NCBI RefSeq assembly: GCF_010672455.1
Contig: NZ_JAAHGO010000012.1
Coordinates: 264,068 to 312,550 of the forward strand
DNA length: 48,483 nucleotides
Origin: Okeania sp. SIO2C9
GTDB lineage: Bacteria > Cyanobacteriota > Cyanobacteriia > Cyanobacteriales > Microcoleaceae
Direction of reading: 5' to 3'
Shown one piece after another: positions 9,424 to 18,452 of the stretch. The stretch's first letter is position 1, and each line of letters opens with the position of its first letter. The notes beneath the pieces are model-generated. The model made no database searches. It saw only the letters and a list, made by a program, of their open reading frames with translations, and was not told the origin of the DNA. A program made the translations under genes and the position numbers.

Positions 9424-10399
9424 AAACTATATTTTAGTATACCAATTCTAGAGCAAAAGTCTAAATTTTATGAGAAACATATAAACAATAACTATTTTTG
9501 ATCTATAAATAAATAAGTATATATTATAAATATGCCTTTGACCGAATAATTAAGGTTTAAAGCCTCTCCTTTCCAGGAGAAACAAGCGGTCGATCTTCGG
9601 AGCGCACCCGTTGGGTGGGATGGCGTTAGGGTTTGCGATAGCATTCCGCCAGGAAAGCGGCTCTGTCAAGAGCTGGTCTCCTCGCAATATCCAATCGACT
9701 CCTGTGAAGAAAATTTTTTCATGATTAGTCAATCCTCTTTTTTTCAAGTAGAGGTAATTAATAATTAATAATTAATAATTAATAATTAATAATTAATAAT
9801 TAATAATTAATAATGGCTTTGTTGCACAAAGAAACCGAATAAGGTAAAAATAACACTGCATGGCACAACAAACCTATTATTAATTGTTGAACCTAGCAGG
9901 GGTATTGTAGTAGATACTGAACTACCCGACTGTAACCTACGCTGTGGGGAGATTTTCTGATTTTAGAGGGGACTGCCGTCTGTTCTTAACTCTACTTTTT
10001 TCGCTATACTAGTGCAGAATGGCGGAAATAACTGACCAGTTACAAAATCCTAAAAGCCTTACCAATCAATACTTCTGACTTCTGACTTCTGACTTGGTGA
10101 CTTCCGCGTAGCGGCACTAGCCTTATCTAAAATATCAATTTTTTTTGAAATGTACAGATATAAAAAATATGAACAAAACTGTAAAAATACTGCTGAGAGA
10201 TTTCAATAAGCAAGATAATCATCATTGGAGTGAGAGTAATGTTTAGTGTCTGTAGCATCAGCAGTCTACCCTATTATTAAAAAACTTGCCAAAAATTCAA
10301 CACCACCGATAAACCAGATATGGCAGTAAATGCAATCTTATTCAACCTAAATATTGACAAAGTTCTCACAAAACGAACAGAATATTCATCATACAAATT
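9424..10399. other. Spacer upstream of the arsenic cluster
   Basis: About 975 bp. It contains the long family A repeat (9541-9759), an extended AATTAAT-type heptamer array at about 9752-9812, and a TTCTGACTTCTGACTTCTGAC repeat near 10072-10092. No arsR-like gene or obvious operator was recognised upstream of the efflux gene. Confidence 0.65.
9541..9759. repeat. MITE-like family A, long copy
   Basis: Runs from ACCGAATAATTAAGGTTTAA to TTTTCAAGTAGAGGTAATT. The interior shares AAGCGGTCGATCTTCGGAGC with the copy at 38905, plus GGTGGGATGG and ATATCCAATCGAC. It is directly followed by the AATTAAT array. Confidence 0.75.
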
Positions 10400-11563
10400 A
10401 TGAGTACAAATTCATCACAAGTAAACACATCTGCGGTGCAAGCAGGGGGTCAACTTAGCTTCTTTGAAAAATATCTTACCGTTTGGGTAGCGTTGTGTAT
10501 CCTCACAGGTATTGCACTAGGGAAAATATTTCCTGGTGTTGCCAGTGCATTAGATGCTATGAGTATTTATCAAGTATCCATACCCATTGCTATCTGTTTA
10601 TTTTTTATGATGTATCCCATCATGGTAAAAATAGACTTTACCCAAACCAGAAATGCAGCTCGCACTCCCAAACCTGTAATCTTAACATTAATCGTCAACT
10701 GGGTAATTAAACCCTTTACCATGGTAGCATTTGCGCAAATTTTCCTCGGTTGGCTATTCCGTCCACTATTAACAGGTACAGAAATATTGCGGGGTACAGA
10801 AGTAGCTTTGGCAGACTCCTACATTGCTGGAACAATATTACTTGGTATCGCACCCTGTACGGCAATGGTATTAATGTGGGGTTACCTTTCCTACAGCAAC
10901 CAGGGACATACATTAGTAATGGTGGCGATTAATTCCTTGACAATGTTGTTTTTGTATGCTCCACTCGGACGGTGGTTACTGTCAGCTAATAATTTAACTG
11001 TGCCTTGGGAAACTATTGTTTTATCGGTGCTAATTTATGTGGGTTTACCTCTAGCTGCTGGAATGTATAGTCGTTACTGGATTTTCAAAAATAAAGGAAA
11101 AGCATGGTTTGAGCGTAAGTTTCTCAAATATTTAAATCCAGTTTCTACTGCTGCTTTGTTGATAACTTTAGTTTTATTGTTTGCTTTTAAGGGAGAATTA
11201 ATTGTAGAAAATCCTTTTCATATTTTGTTGATAGCAGTACCACTATTTCTCCAGACTAATTTTATTTTCTTGATTACTTATGTAGCAGCTCTGAAAATGA
11301 AATTACATTATGAAGATGCTGCTCCTGCTGCTTTAATTGGAGCTAGTAATCATTTTGAAGTAGCGATCGCCACTTCAGTTACTCTATTTGGTTTGAATTC
11401 TGGGGCAGCTTTAGCAACAGTAGTGGGAGTATTAATAGAAGTACCAGTAATGTTGATGTTGGTAGAATTTTGTAAACGTACAGCTTTTTGGTTCCCTCGC
11501 GAACCAGAAAAGGCAACATTAATTGACCCCCGTTGTTATGCGACTCCATTGGTAGGGGAGTAG
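10400..11563 (+). CDS. acr3: ACR3-family arsenite efflux transporter
   Basis: 387 residues with about ten transmembrane segments, as in ACR3-type arsenite carriers, which export As(III) across the plasma membrane using the proton-motive force. The conserved thiolate Cys of the family is present at about residue 153 in [12 protein letters not shown], and the conserved Glu lies in [16 protein letters not shown] near the C-terminus. The N-terminal ~20 residues are hydrophilic and variable. It heads a same-strand series with ArsH, a CX5R phosphatase, GAPDH and ArsJ, which makes arsenic resistance the clear context. Cyanobacteria often label this gene arsB although it is ACR3-type. It is separated from arsH by ~410 bp, so it may have its own promoter. 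Start is the ATG at AAATTATGAGTAC. Confidence 0.96.
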   Translation: MSTNSSQVNTSAVQAGGQLSFFEKYLTVWVALCILTGIALGKIFPGVASALDAMSIYQVSIPIAICLFFMMYPIMVKIDFTQTRNAARTPKPVILTLIVNWVIKPFTMVAFAQIFLGWLFRPLLTGTEILRGTEVALADSYIAGTILLGIAPCTAMVLMWGYLSYSNQGHTLVMVAINSLTMLFLYAPLGRWLLSANNLTVPWETIVLSVLIYVGLPLAAGMYSRYWIFKNKGKAWFERKFLKYLNPVSTAALLITLVLLFAFKGELIVENPFHILLIAVPLFLQTNFIFLITYVAALKMKLHYEDAAPAALIGASNHFEVAIATSVTLFGLNSGAALATVVGVLIEVPVMLMLVEFCKRTAFWFPREPEKATLIDPRCYATPLVGE

Positions 11564-11975
11564 GGGAGAACGTTTCACTGAAGTTAGAATTCAGAAGTCA
11601 CAAGTCAGAAGTCAGATTTTATCTACTAAAAACTTTGATAAGACTATAGTTTCGGGCAATTATTTGACATTTAAAGAAGCGAAACTATTTGTGACCAATA
11701 AATAAGGTCTCAAACCTCCCCTTTCAAGGAGATGAAAAAAAATTAATTCAGTATTTCAAGCCTCCTACTGAAGTAGGAGGTACTGATAACTGATAACTGA
11801 AATGACATCCCTACGGAAAACAGTCTCAAATCCTAGTTTGTCGTACCTCATGGGTAAGTCCTGTTTATGAATAAATTGAAACTGCTAATTTAAAATTTGT
11901 TCTTGACAACCTACCACCTAAAACCTAAAACCTACCACCTAAATAAAGCATACACTTTGATAACAGAATTCAGAA
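11564..11975. other. Spacer between acr3 and arsH
   Basis: Repeat-filled: AGTCACAAGTCAGAAGTCAG near 11597, a partial family A end near 11700-11735, and ACCTACCACCTAAAACC repeats at 11905-11945. No ORF. Confidence 0.6.
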
Positions 11976-12599
11976 ATGACAAATTTTGACCATCCTCCAA
12001 GAATTTTATTCCTATACGGGTCTCTGCGCGAACGTTCCTACAGTCGTTTGTTAGCAGAAGAAGCTGCTCGGATAATTACAGAAATGGGGGCGGAAGTGAA
12101 ATTTTTTCATCCCCACGATCTACCTTTACGAGGACGAGTAGAAGATTCTCATCCAAAAGTTCAAGAGTTGCTAGGATTAAGTCAATGGTCTGAAGGGCAA
12201 GTCTGGACATCGCCAGAAATGCACGGTAATATTACAGGTATTCTCAAAAATCAAATTGACTGGATTCCTTTAAGTATTGGTTCAGTGCGTCCAACTCAAG
12301 GAAAAACTTTGGCAGTTATGCAAGTGAGTGGGGGTTCTCAGTCTTTTAATGCAGTTAATAGTCTACGAATTTTGGGCAGATGGATGCGAATGTTTACTAT
12401 TCCGAATCAGTCTTCTGTAGCGAAAGCTTATCAGGAATTTAATGAAGATGGAACTATGAAAGATTCAGCTTATCGCGATCGCGTTGTTGATGTTATGGAG
12501 GAATTGTACAAATTTACATTACTATTACGAAATAAGATTGATTATTTAACAGACCGCTATAGCGAACGTAAAAGTTTGGAGAACAACAGGAAAAACTAA
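11976..12599 (+). CDS. arsH: ArsH, NADPH-dependent FMN reductase / organoarsenical oxidase
   Basis: 207 residues, flavodoxin-like fold. The FMN phosphate-binding loop is [20 protein letters not shown] near the N-terminus, and [20 protein letters not shown] is the family signature around the flavin. It ends in a hydrophilic tail. ArsH proteins are tetrameric flavoenzymes that use NADPH and are known to oxidise trivalent organoarsenicals or reduce quinones and metals; the exact substrate here is not determinable. Its stop is only 2 nt before the ATG of the phosphatase gene, so the two are surely cotranscribed. Length agrees with the shorter cyanobacterial ArsH. Confidence 0.95.
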   Translation: MTNFDHPPRILFLYGSLRERSYSRLLAEEAARIITEMGAEVKFFHPHDLPLRGRVEDSHPKVQELLGLSQWSEGQVWTSPEMHGNITGILKNQIDWIPLSIGSVRPTQGKTLAVMQVSGGSQSFNAVNSLRILGRWMRMFTIPNQSSVAKAYQEFNEDGTMKDSAYRDRVVDVMEELYKFTLLLRNKIDYLTDRYSERKSLENNRKN

Positions 12600-12601
12600 C
12601 A

Positions 12602-13051
12602 ATGGAACAAGAAACGAATCAACCAATAACAGAAAACTTGTGGTGGGTGATTCCAGATAAACTAGCAGGAGTTCGCAAACCAACTGAAGAAGAGTTACCA
12701 GAATTACAGAAACTAGGTATCGGTGCAATAGTCTCTTTGATGGATGACCCTTCTAACTTAGAGCTATACAAACAAGCAAACTTACCTTACTTGTGGTTGC
12801 CTACCAAAGGAGGAACTGCACCAAGTCGGGAACAAATTAAACAACTACAGGATTTTATTGATAGTCAAAACAATGGTGTTATAATTCATTGCAGCAATGG
12901 CAAAAGACGAACAGCTACTGCTCTTGCGGGGTATTTGATTATTTCTGGTTCATCTTATGATGAGGCAATGGAAATTATTTCAACTGCAAATCCAGAAATT
13001 GATTTACGGGAATCTCAAAGTAGCTTTTTACAGACTTTGGCAAAAAATTAA
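12602..13051 (+). CDS. CX5R protein phosphatase (dual-specificity type), candidate arsenate reductase
   Basis: 149 residues with the Cys-dependent phosphatase signature IIHCSNGKRRTATALAGYL: His96, catalytic Cys97 and Arg103 (C-x5-R-T). An N-terminal strand WWVIPDKLAGVRKPTEEEL resembles the start of atypical dual-specificity phosphatases. The place where such enzymes usually carry the general-acid Asp reads LPTKGGTAPS, with no Asp. Coupled to arsH by a 2-nt gap, with GGAGAACAACAGGAAA upstream as a possible ribosome site. In the well-known cyanobacterial arsB-arsH-arsC order this is exactly the arsC place, and some CX5R phosphatase folds (Acr2-type) reduce arsenate. I therefore infer a possible arsenate reductase, but a plain phosphatase is equally possible. 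Confidence 0.85.
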   Translation: MEQETNQPITENLWWVIPDKLAGVRKPTEEELPELQKLGIGAIVSLMDDPSNLELYKQANLPYLWLPTKGGTAPSREQIKQLQDFIDSQNNGVIIHCSNGKRRTATALAGYLIISGSSYDEAMEIISTANPEIDLRESQSSFLQTLAKN

Positions 13052-13303
13052 CTTGTTTAAGAGGTTAAAAAGCTGGATACTATAACGCCATTTGCTCCTA
13101 CAGATAGTGTATTATCTAATAATTTGCTTAAGTCCTGAGCTAGTTAAGAAAAAAGAAAATTTGGTGTTGGTGCATTGTAATGGTAGTGCTTTGTAATTAT
13201 TTTTATTATGAGAAACTACAGTGGGAGCATCTTCTTCCCGTACTATGCTATTCACTATTGCTATGTAAAACTATCGAAAATTTAAAGGAGGAAAAATATA
13301 GCA

Positions 13304-14311
13304 ATGCGTATCGGAATAAATGGATTTGGTCGCATGGGAAGGTTGGCACTGCGTGCAGCTTGGGAATGGCCAGAACTAGAGTTCGTTCACATTAATGAAA
13401 TTAAAGGAGGTACGGCAGCAGCAGCACATTTACTTAAGTTTGATTCTGTACATGGCAGGTGGTCGCCGGAAGTAGAAGCAACAGGCGAACAGGTAATAAT
13501 TGATGGTAAACCTCTTAGTTTCAGTGAATATTCTCAACCAGGTGAGGTGCCTTGGGAAAATTTTGGTGTCGATCTTGTCTTGGAATGTTCTGGCAAGTTT
13601 AGGACTAAAACCACTCTCGAACCTTACTTTCAGCATGGTGTCAAAAAGGTAATTGTGGCAGCACCAGTTAAAGAAGAAGCTTTAAATGTAGTCATGGGTG
13701 TTAACGATAATCTCTATGAACCTGAAAAACATCACTTACTCACGGCAGCTTCTTGTACTACCAACTGTTTAGCTCCAGTGGTAAAGGTGATTCACGAAGG
13801 ATTGGGAATTAAACATGGAGTTATTACTACTATCCATGACAATACTAATACTCAAGTTATTGTTGATGCACCTCATAAAGATTTGCGTCGTGCCAGAGCT
13901 ACAAGTCTTTCACTGATTCCGACTACAACTGGTTCGGCAACAGCGATAACATTAATTTACCCAGAACTTAAGGGTAAGTTGAATGGTTTAGCGGTGCGGG
14001 TTCCTTTGTTAAATGCTTCTTTGACAGACTGTGTATTTGAGGTGGTTCGTCCTACCACAGTAGCAGAAATTAACAGTTTATTGAAAGCTGCATCTGAACA
14101 AGAACCACTGAAAGGAATTTTAGGTTATGAAGAACGTCCTTTAGTTTCTATTGATTATAAAGATGACCCCCGGTCTTCTATTATTGATGCTCTTTCAACA
14201 ATGGTAGTAGATGAGACTCAAGTGAAAATTTTGGCTTGGTATGATAATGAATGGGGTTATGCTAATCGTATGGTAGAGTTAGCTCGAAAAGTTGCTCTGA
14301 GTTTGAAATAG
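13304..14311 (+). CDS. gap: Glyceraldehyde-3-phosphate dehydrogenase linked to arsenic resistance
   Basis: 335 residues, full-length type I GAPDH. The Rossmann start is [18 protein letters not shown]. The catalytic Cys is Cys151 in [11 protein letters not shown], with the activating His at about 178 in [10 protein letters not shown], and the C-terminal motif [13 protein letters not shown] is intact. A strong ribosome site AAAGGAGGAAAA precedes the ATG. In known gapdh-arsJ operons this enzyme uses arsenate to form 1-arseno-3-phosphoglycerate, which ArsJ exports; the location between arsH and arsJ points to that job and not to central glycolysis. NAD(H) versus NADP(H) preference cannot be read safely. 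Separated from arsJ by a decayed toxin-antitoxin pair. Confidence 0.95.
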   Translation: MRIGINGFGRMGRLALRAAWEWPELEFVHINEIKGGTAAAAHLLKFDSVHGRWSPEVEATGEQVIIDGKPLSFSEYSQPGEVPWENFGVDLVLECSGKFRTKTTLEPYFQHGVKKVIVAAPVKEEALNVVMGVNDNLYEPEKHHLLTAASCTTNCLAPVVKVIHEGLGIKHGVITTIHDNTNTQVIVDAPHKDLRRARATSLSLIPTTTGSATAITLIYPELKGKLNGLAVRVPLLNASLTDCVFEVVRPTTVAEINSLLKAASEQEPLKGILGYEERPLVSIDYKDDPRSSIIDALSTMVVDETQVKILAWYDNEWGYANRMVELARKVALSLK

Positions 14312-14335
14312 GCATTTCAGTTATCAGTTATCAGT

Positions 14336-14428
14336 TATAGTCATTCTGGTTTAGATTGAGACGAGTTTTTCTTGCTGTGAAAGGCTTTGAGCTGAAAAAG
14401 TGCCCCATTCTTATTCAGAATAACTATA
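14336..14428. repeat. MITE-like family B, copy 1
   Basis: 93 bp with terminal inverted repeats: TATAGTCATTCTGG at one end and CAGAATAACTATA at the other. The interior GGTTTAGATTGAGACGAG is shared with copies at 33144-33237 and, inverted, at 40425-40517. Confidence 0.75.
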
Positions 14429-14480
14429 TCAGTTCTCAGTAATTCTCCTTAGAGACTAATATAGAATCTAGTGAACAGTT

Positions 14481-14555
14481 GTCATTGCGACGATAGGAAG
14501 CAATTTCAGAAGTTAAGGAGATTGCTTTCTTCCACTCCATTCCAGTCGCAATGAC
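14481..14555. repeat. Long palindromic repeat (GTCATTGCGAC family), copy 1
   Basis: GTCATTGCGACGATAGGAAG to TCCAGTCGCAATGAC forms a long imperfect hairpin. A second copy in reverse orientation lies at 17037-17112. Typical of REP-like intergenic palindromes. Confidence 0.8.
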
Positions 14556-14901
14556 TTGGATATAGTAGTTACCCAGATTTTATATAATTACTGGTTTAGT
14601 GTAATAATGATCTAATGAGTAATAACTTATGACTGATAACTGATACCAATTTGAAAACAGAATGTTACGAATAATAAGAGCGATAAAAATACTTTACAGA
14701 AGCTGTCCCTTTGACAAAAAAGAGAATTTCCGACCTAAAAACAGGTATTAAATCTATTCCCATACGACTTCTGAATTGCAGAATTGCTGTTTGCGGAGCA
14801 TTCCGTAGGAAATTCTAAGAAATACCCTAGCTATTTGTAGCAAACATTTATCAAAATGGTATGACAATAAGTTAAATAAATAGGATAAAAAGGATAAAAA
14901 T

Positions 14902-15205
14902 ATGGCTGAAGTTTCTATGACGATGAAAGATATTTTTAAGCACAGAGCAATTCCAATTATAGAGAATTGCCTTGCTACTGATAATTTGTTTGAAAATTTA
15001 GAAAGAGATGAAACGCAATATATTCGATACTTTTCTGAGAAATTGTTCTCTAAAAGAATTACAAGAAATGACTGAAGAAATACTTAGTGATAGAATCAGA
15101 CGTATATTGGGAGGACAAGTATTATTTAGATTACTGAGTGATTTAACACCTAAAGAAATAGAAGATTTTGATGCAGCAATGCGAGATTTGAGGAAAATGC
15201 AGTAA
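14902..15205 (+). pseudogene. VapB-like antitoxin, frameshifted
   Basis: The reading frame opens at ATG 14902 (MAEVSMTMKDIFKHRAIPII) but runs out of frame at about 15030; the continuation is in the next frame as TFLRNCSLKELQEMTEEILS ... IEDFDAAMRDLRKMQ, ending at 15205. Joined, this gives a ~100-residue protein of antitoxin size. Its stop overlaps the next start (TAATG), the usual coupling in toxin-antitoxin pairs. Family assignment rests on this context and on the PIN protein that follows; the DNA-binding region is not recognisable. Confidence 0.6.
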
Positions 15206-15586
15206 TGACATATTTATTAGATCCAAATATTCTAACTCCTCTTATTAAACAAGATTCTAGACTATTGGTTCGCCTTGATGATGTTAATTATAGAAGAGAA
15301 AAACTCTTTATCAGTTGTATTACCTATTTTGAAAGTAAGGGAGGTTTATTAGCAATTAATTCCCAAAAAAAGTTAGCTATTTTGGATGATTTGTGTAAAT
15401 AATGATATCAATATTTTGTTTTTAGACAAGATAGAGATAATTAATATTGCCTCTGGCATTTATGCAAATTTAAGGCAAAAAGGAACACCCATACAAGTTC
15501 CTGATATTGTGATTGCAGCTACAGCAATTCATCACAATCTGGTGTTAGTTTCTAATGATTCAGATATGTTAAGAATTGAAGTTTAA
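15205..15586 (+). pseudogene. vapC: VapC-like PIN-domain toxin, frameshifted
   Basis: Two overlapping frames together make one PIN-domain RNase: MTYLLDPNILTPLIKQ with the first acidic residue (family usually LLDTN), FISCITYFESKGGLLAI with the conserved Glu, then a frame change at about 15396-15402 (...LDDLC|VNNDINIL...) and PDIVIAATAIHHNLVLVSND with the third and fourth acidic sites. The first part ends in TAA at 15402. All the acidic positions survive, so the loss looks recent; a sequencing error is possible. The pair sits between gap and arsJ, as if it had entered the arsenic operon. Confidence 0.8.
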
Positions 15587-15627
15587 CTTGAGAAAATTGG
15601 TTACAATAGTTTAAAGTAATAAAAATC

Positions 15628-16884
15628 ATGGCTTCTACCACAAGTTCTAGTATAAAAAATTATGCCCTAGTCACCCTTGCTTACTGGGGTTTCACCATTA
15701 CTGATGGTGCTCTGCGAATGTTAGTGCTACTCTACTTCTACAAAATTGGTTACTCTCCCCTAGAAATAGCCTTTTTGTTCTTATTTTATGAAGTTTTTGG
15801 CATCTTTACTAACTTTTTCGGCGGTTGGATCGGTTCTCAATTTGGATTAAGAGTAACTCTTTACAGCGGTCTTGCTCTGCAGGTTTTCGCCTTAATAATG
15901 CTTTCATGGGTAAACCCAAATTGGGCACAATGGTTGGCTGTATCTTATGTGATGGTAGCACAAGCATTTTCGGGAATAGCAAAAGACTTAACGAAAATGA
16001 GTTCTAAAAGTGCGATTAAGTTAGTTGTGCCTGAAGATGCTGAATCATCTCTATTTAAGTGGGTGGCAGTATTAACTGGTTCCAAGAATGCTCTGAAAGG
16101 AGTTGGTTTTTTTGTCGGTAGTGCGCTACTGACATTATTTGGATTTGTCAATGCTCTGTGGATAATGGCAGGCGGATTATTTTTAATTCTGTTCACCAGC
16201 ATAATGTTGCCAGAAGACATGGGCAAAATTAAGCAGAAAGTGAACTTTAAAGAACTTTTTTCTAAAAGTGAGGAAATTAATATTCTTTCTGCTGCTCGCT
16301 TCTTTTTATTTGGTTCGCGAGATGTCTGGTTTGTGGTAGGATTACCTGTTTTCCTGGAAGGTACTTTGGGTTGGTCGTTTTATCAAGTTGGTGGATTTAT
16401 GGCTTGTTGGGTGATTGGTTATGGTATTATTCAATCTTTAGCACCGACTCTGATCCAGAAATTTGGTTCTGGCGAGCCACCACAATCGAAAACTATCCAA
16501 TTTTGGACATTTACCTTGACTGGTATTCCTGGAGCGATCGCTCTGGCGCTACAATTAGGTTTACCTGCTAATTTGGTAATTGTTAGTGGTTTGATGCTAT
16601 TTGGCATAGTGTTTGCTTTTAACTCTGCGGTTCATTCCTACCTGGTATTAGCATTTACTGATGATGAAAAAGTGGCTTTAAATGTTGGCTTCTATTATAT
16701 GGCTAATTCTGGTGGTCGTCTTGCAGGTACGGTTTTATCTGGGTTGGTTTATCAGATATTTGGTTTAGTTGGGTGTCTGTGGGTATCGATGTCGTTTGTG
16801 TTAGCAGCAGGTTTAATTTCTTTGAAGTTACCCGATCCTCAACCGAGTCAAGCTATTGCTTGGAAAGCTGGTGGGGGAGATTAA
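15628..16884 (+). CDS. arsJ: ArsJ, MFS organoarsenical efflux permease
   Basis: 418 residues with about twelve hydrophobic helices, a major facilitator. The N-terminus NYALVTLAYWGFTITDGALR MLVL and ARFFLFGSRDVWFVVGLPVF are characteristic of the ArsJ subgroup. ArsJ exports 1-arseno-3-phosphoglycerate made by the neighbouring GAPDH, so that arsenate is removed without being reduced. The gene lies downstream of gap on the same strand but the frameshifted vapBC-like pair separates them, so it may be read through or have its own promoter. Followed by a TTATCAG repeat run. C-terminal tail short and hydrophilic. Confidence 0.93.
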   Translation: MASTTSSSIKNYALVTLAYWGFTITDGALRMLVLLYFYKIGYSPLEIAFLFLFYEVFGIFTNFFGGWIGSQFGLRVTLYSGLALQVFALIMLSWVNPNWAQWLAVSYVMVAQAFSGIAKDLTKMSSKSAIKLVVPEDAESSLFKWVAVLTGSKNALKGVGFFVGSALLTLFGFVNALWIMAGGLFLILFTSIMLPEDMGKIKQKVNFKELFSKSEEINILSAARFFLFGSRDVWFVVGLPVFLEGTLGWSFYQVGGFMACWVIGYGIIQSLAPTLIQKFGSGEPPQSKTIQFWTFTLTGIPGAIALALQLGLPANLVIVSGLMLFGIVFAFNSAVHSYLVLAFTDDEKVALNVGFYYMANSGGRLAGTVLSGLVYQIFGLVGCLWVSMSFVLAAGLISLKLPDPQPSQAIAWKAGGGD

Positions 16885-17147
16885 TCAGTTATCAGTTATC
16901 AGTTATCAGTTATCAGCAGGACTTATGCAGTCAAGTAGGTTGAGTAGAATGATAGTGAAACCTAACCAAATTCCAATTTGAATGGTTTTGTGTTGGGTTA
17001 TTATATCAAATCCGGATAACTACTATACCCAAGTAAGTCATTGCGACTGGAACGGAGTGGAAGAAAGCAATCTCGTGACACCCCTGAGATTGCTTCCTAT
17101 CGTCGCAATGACCGTGGATTTGATATTACTTTTAACTGTTAATTTGA
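16885..17147. repeat. TTATCAG run and GTCATTGCGAC palindrome, copy 2
   Basis: TTATCAGTTATCAGTTATCAG repeats begin just after the arsJ stop, followed by a partial GGACTTATGCA repeat end and the palindromic repeat 17037-17112 (GTCATTGCGACTGGAACGG ... CGTCGCAATGAC), the inverted counterpart of 14481-14555. Between convergent arsJ and the minus-strand gene, these hairpins may serve as terminators. Confidence 0.7.
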
Positions 17148-17498
17148 TTAGCGATCGCATATTGTCAAAATTCCTTTTTCTGAACCTATTGGAGATATAA
17201 ACCCATTTCCTTCTAGTGTTGTTTCCACAATAACTTGACCTGTAGCAGTTATTCGTCTGATTACTATAGGAAGAAATCTGCGAGTATTACAATCAATTTG
17301 CACTCCCATATAAACTTCTCTCATTCCATCTTCGTCTTCCTGGTCGTATTGCTTTAATATTTCTGCTCCCCACAAGTTATCGCCCAGGTATTCAATAGTG
17401 TTCATGTTTATTGATGTTGTGGCTTTACGGTTAGCTCCTACGGGATACCATTCTACCATCCGTTGTGTTATCAGCAGACTTGCAAAAAGTTCAAACAT
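17148..17498 (-). CDS. Surface-adhesin-E-like small protein
   Basis: 116 residues. The pattern VEWYPVGANRKATTSINMNT, then GVQIDCNTRRFLPI and a C-terminal SPIGSEKGILTICDR resembles the surface-adhesin protein E-like family: a W-Y near the start, a Tyr/Asp/Ile-rich strand, an ID-C-x-x-R motif and a PGS..ILxxxC ending. Two Cys (in DCNTR and TICDR) would form a disulfide. Such proteins normally have a longer signal peptide; here the N-terminus MFELFASLLITQRM is short and weak, so the gene may have lost its export signal or start upstream of the reading I can see. Function unknown. Confidence 0.6.
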   Translation of the reverse strand: MFELFASLLITQRMVEWYPVGANRKATTSINMNTIEYLGDNLWGAEILKQYDQEDEDGMREVYMGVQIDCNTRRFLPIVIRRITATGQVIVETTLEGNGFISPIGSEKGILTICDR

Positions 17499-17867
17499 AA
17501 TTAATTCCTCAATAACTAATTAAACAGAAACCAGATTTATCTACGAAATTTCCTGATTTGAAACACAATAATCAGGGGAATAGACCTGATTTCTTCATCG
17601 GTTGCTACTCAAACCCCTCATCCACACCAATATTGTAGTTGTGTTCTTGAATTAGGGTGATATATAGATGTCAGACCAGTAAAGTTTTGACTTTCTCCGA
17701 ACTGATTCTAAAGTTGTTTAGTTGTCGGTTTCTGATAAATTTCTCCTTGTTTCATTACAAACAATATTATGACTATAAATCCTGATATATATAGTAACAG
17801 TCAATCACTACTTTTGCAAACAATTATTTAGGCTAATGTTAGAGAATAAACTTATTGTCCACTTTTG
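17499..17867. other. Intergenic region, nothing recognised
   Basis: About 370 bp AT-rich spacer between the adhesin-E-like gene and the CoaBC fragment. No repeat or ORF was recognised. Confidence 0.5.
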
Positions 17868-18230
17868 TCATCTATTTACCGCATACGGCTCCAAAACAAA
17901 ATCCCACAAATGATGCGCCATCTCTAATTTACTACAAGAGGGAATATCTAACTGCCTACCTTCTGCATCCAGAAAAATTCCCTGATTTGTATTACTGCCA
18001 AAACCTGCACCTTCGCGATCGATAGGGTTAGCAACAATAGCATCTAAATTTTTAACTCGTAATTTCTCCAAAGCAGGGGCAACAATATCTCCAGTCTGTG
18101 CTGCAAAACCAATTAAGTATTGATGAGACTGCTTTAATTTTCCTACACTCCGCCACAATATCCGGTACTGGTGTCAAAGGTAATGAATTTGGTAGCGATC
18201 GCTTGGGCAATTTCTCACTACTATATTCAG
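17868..18230 (-). pseudogene. coaBC: Truncated CoaBC C-terminal fragment
   Basis: Remnant of the bifunctional phosphopantothenoylcysteine decarboxylase/phosphopantothenate-cysteine ligase of CoA synthesis. Recognisable: YLIGFAAQTGDIVAPALEKL, KNLDAIVANPIDREGAGFGS, a metal/nucleotide loop region and the C-terminal SKLEMAHHLWDFVL. Upstream, in another frame, PVPDIVAECRKIK continues the family alignment, so there is a frameshift near 18140. The whole N-terminal decarboxylase half and most of the ligase are absent. Only a TTG could start the open part. An intact coaBC must exist elsewhere in a viable genome. Confidence 0.85.
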
Positions 18231-18286
18231 CTTCAAACTTTTTTACTCATAATATTCCGCTATTTGACAATCTTTTCAGGATTTGA

Positions 18287-18452
18287 AAATTTGTAGCTCT
18301 AAGTTTATGAACCCAAAGTTGCACTAAATTTCGGTTTTGCTCAACCAAGGGATGAATTTTTGTACTTCCTCTTTCTCTATAACTCCTCCCACACTCCCCA
18401 CACTCCCCACACCCCCCACACCCACAAATTCATCCCGCACTCTATGCAACGC
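18287..18452. repeat. Simple repeat CACACTCCCCA
   Basis: About 18390-18425: CACACTCCCCACACTCCCCA followed by CACCCCCCACACCCACA, a short C-rich run just beyond the end of the flavoenzyme gene. The rest of the segment shows nothing. Confidence 0.6.

Larger units (their letters stand above)
14312..14901. other. Spacer between gap and the VapBC-like pair
   Basis: Contains TTATCAGTTATCAGTTAT near 14319, MITE-like family B (14336-14428) and a long palindromic repeat (14481-14555). No coding frame. Confidence 0.65.

Noticed and set aside
9550-9747. 65-codon open frame within family A repeat
   Set aside because: Lies completely inside a MITE-like repeat found elsewhere without an open frame.
9752-9812. 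Iterated AATTAAT run as a replication origin or iteron set
   Set aside because: The same heptamer runs occur at several unrelated places in the window and no replication gene is near.
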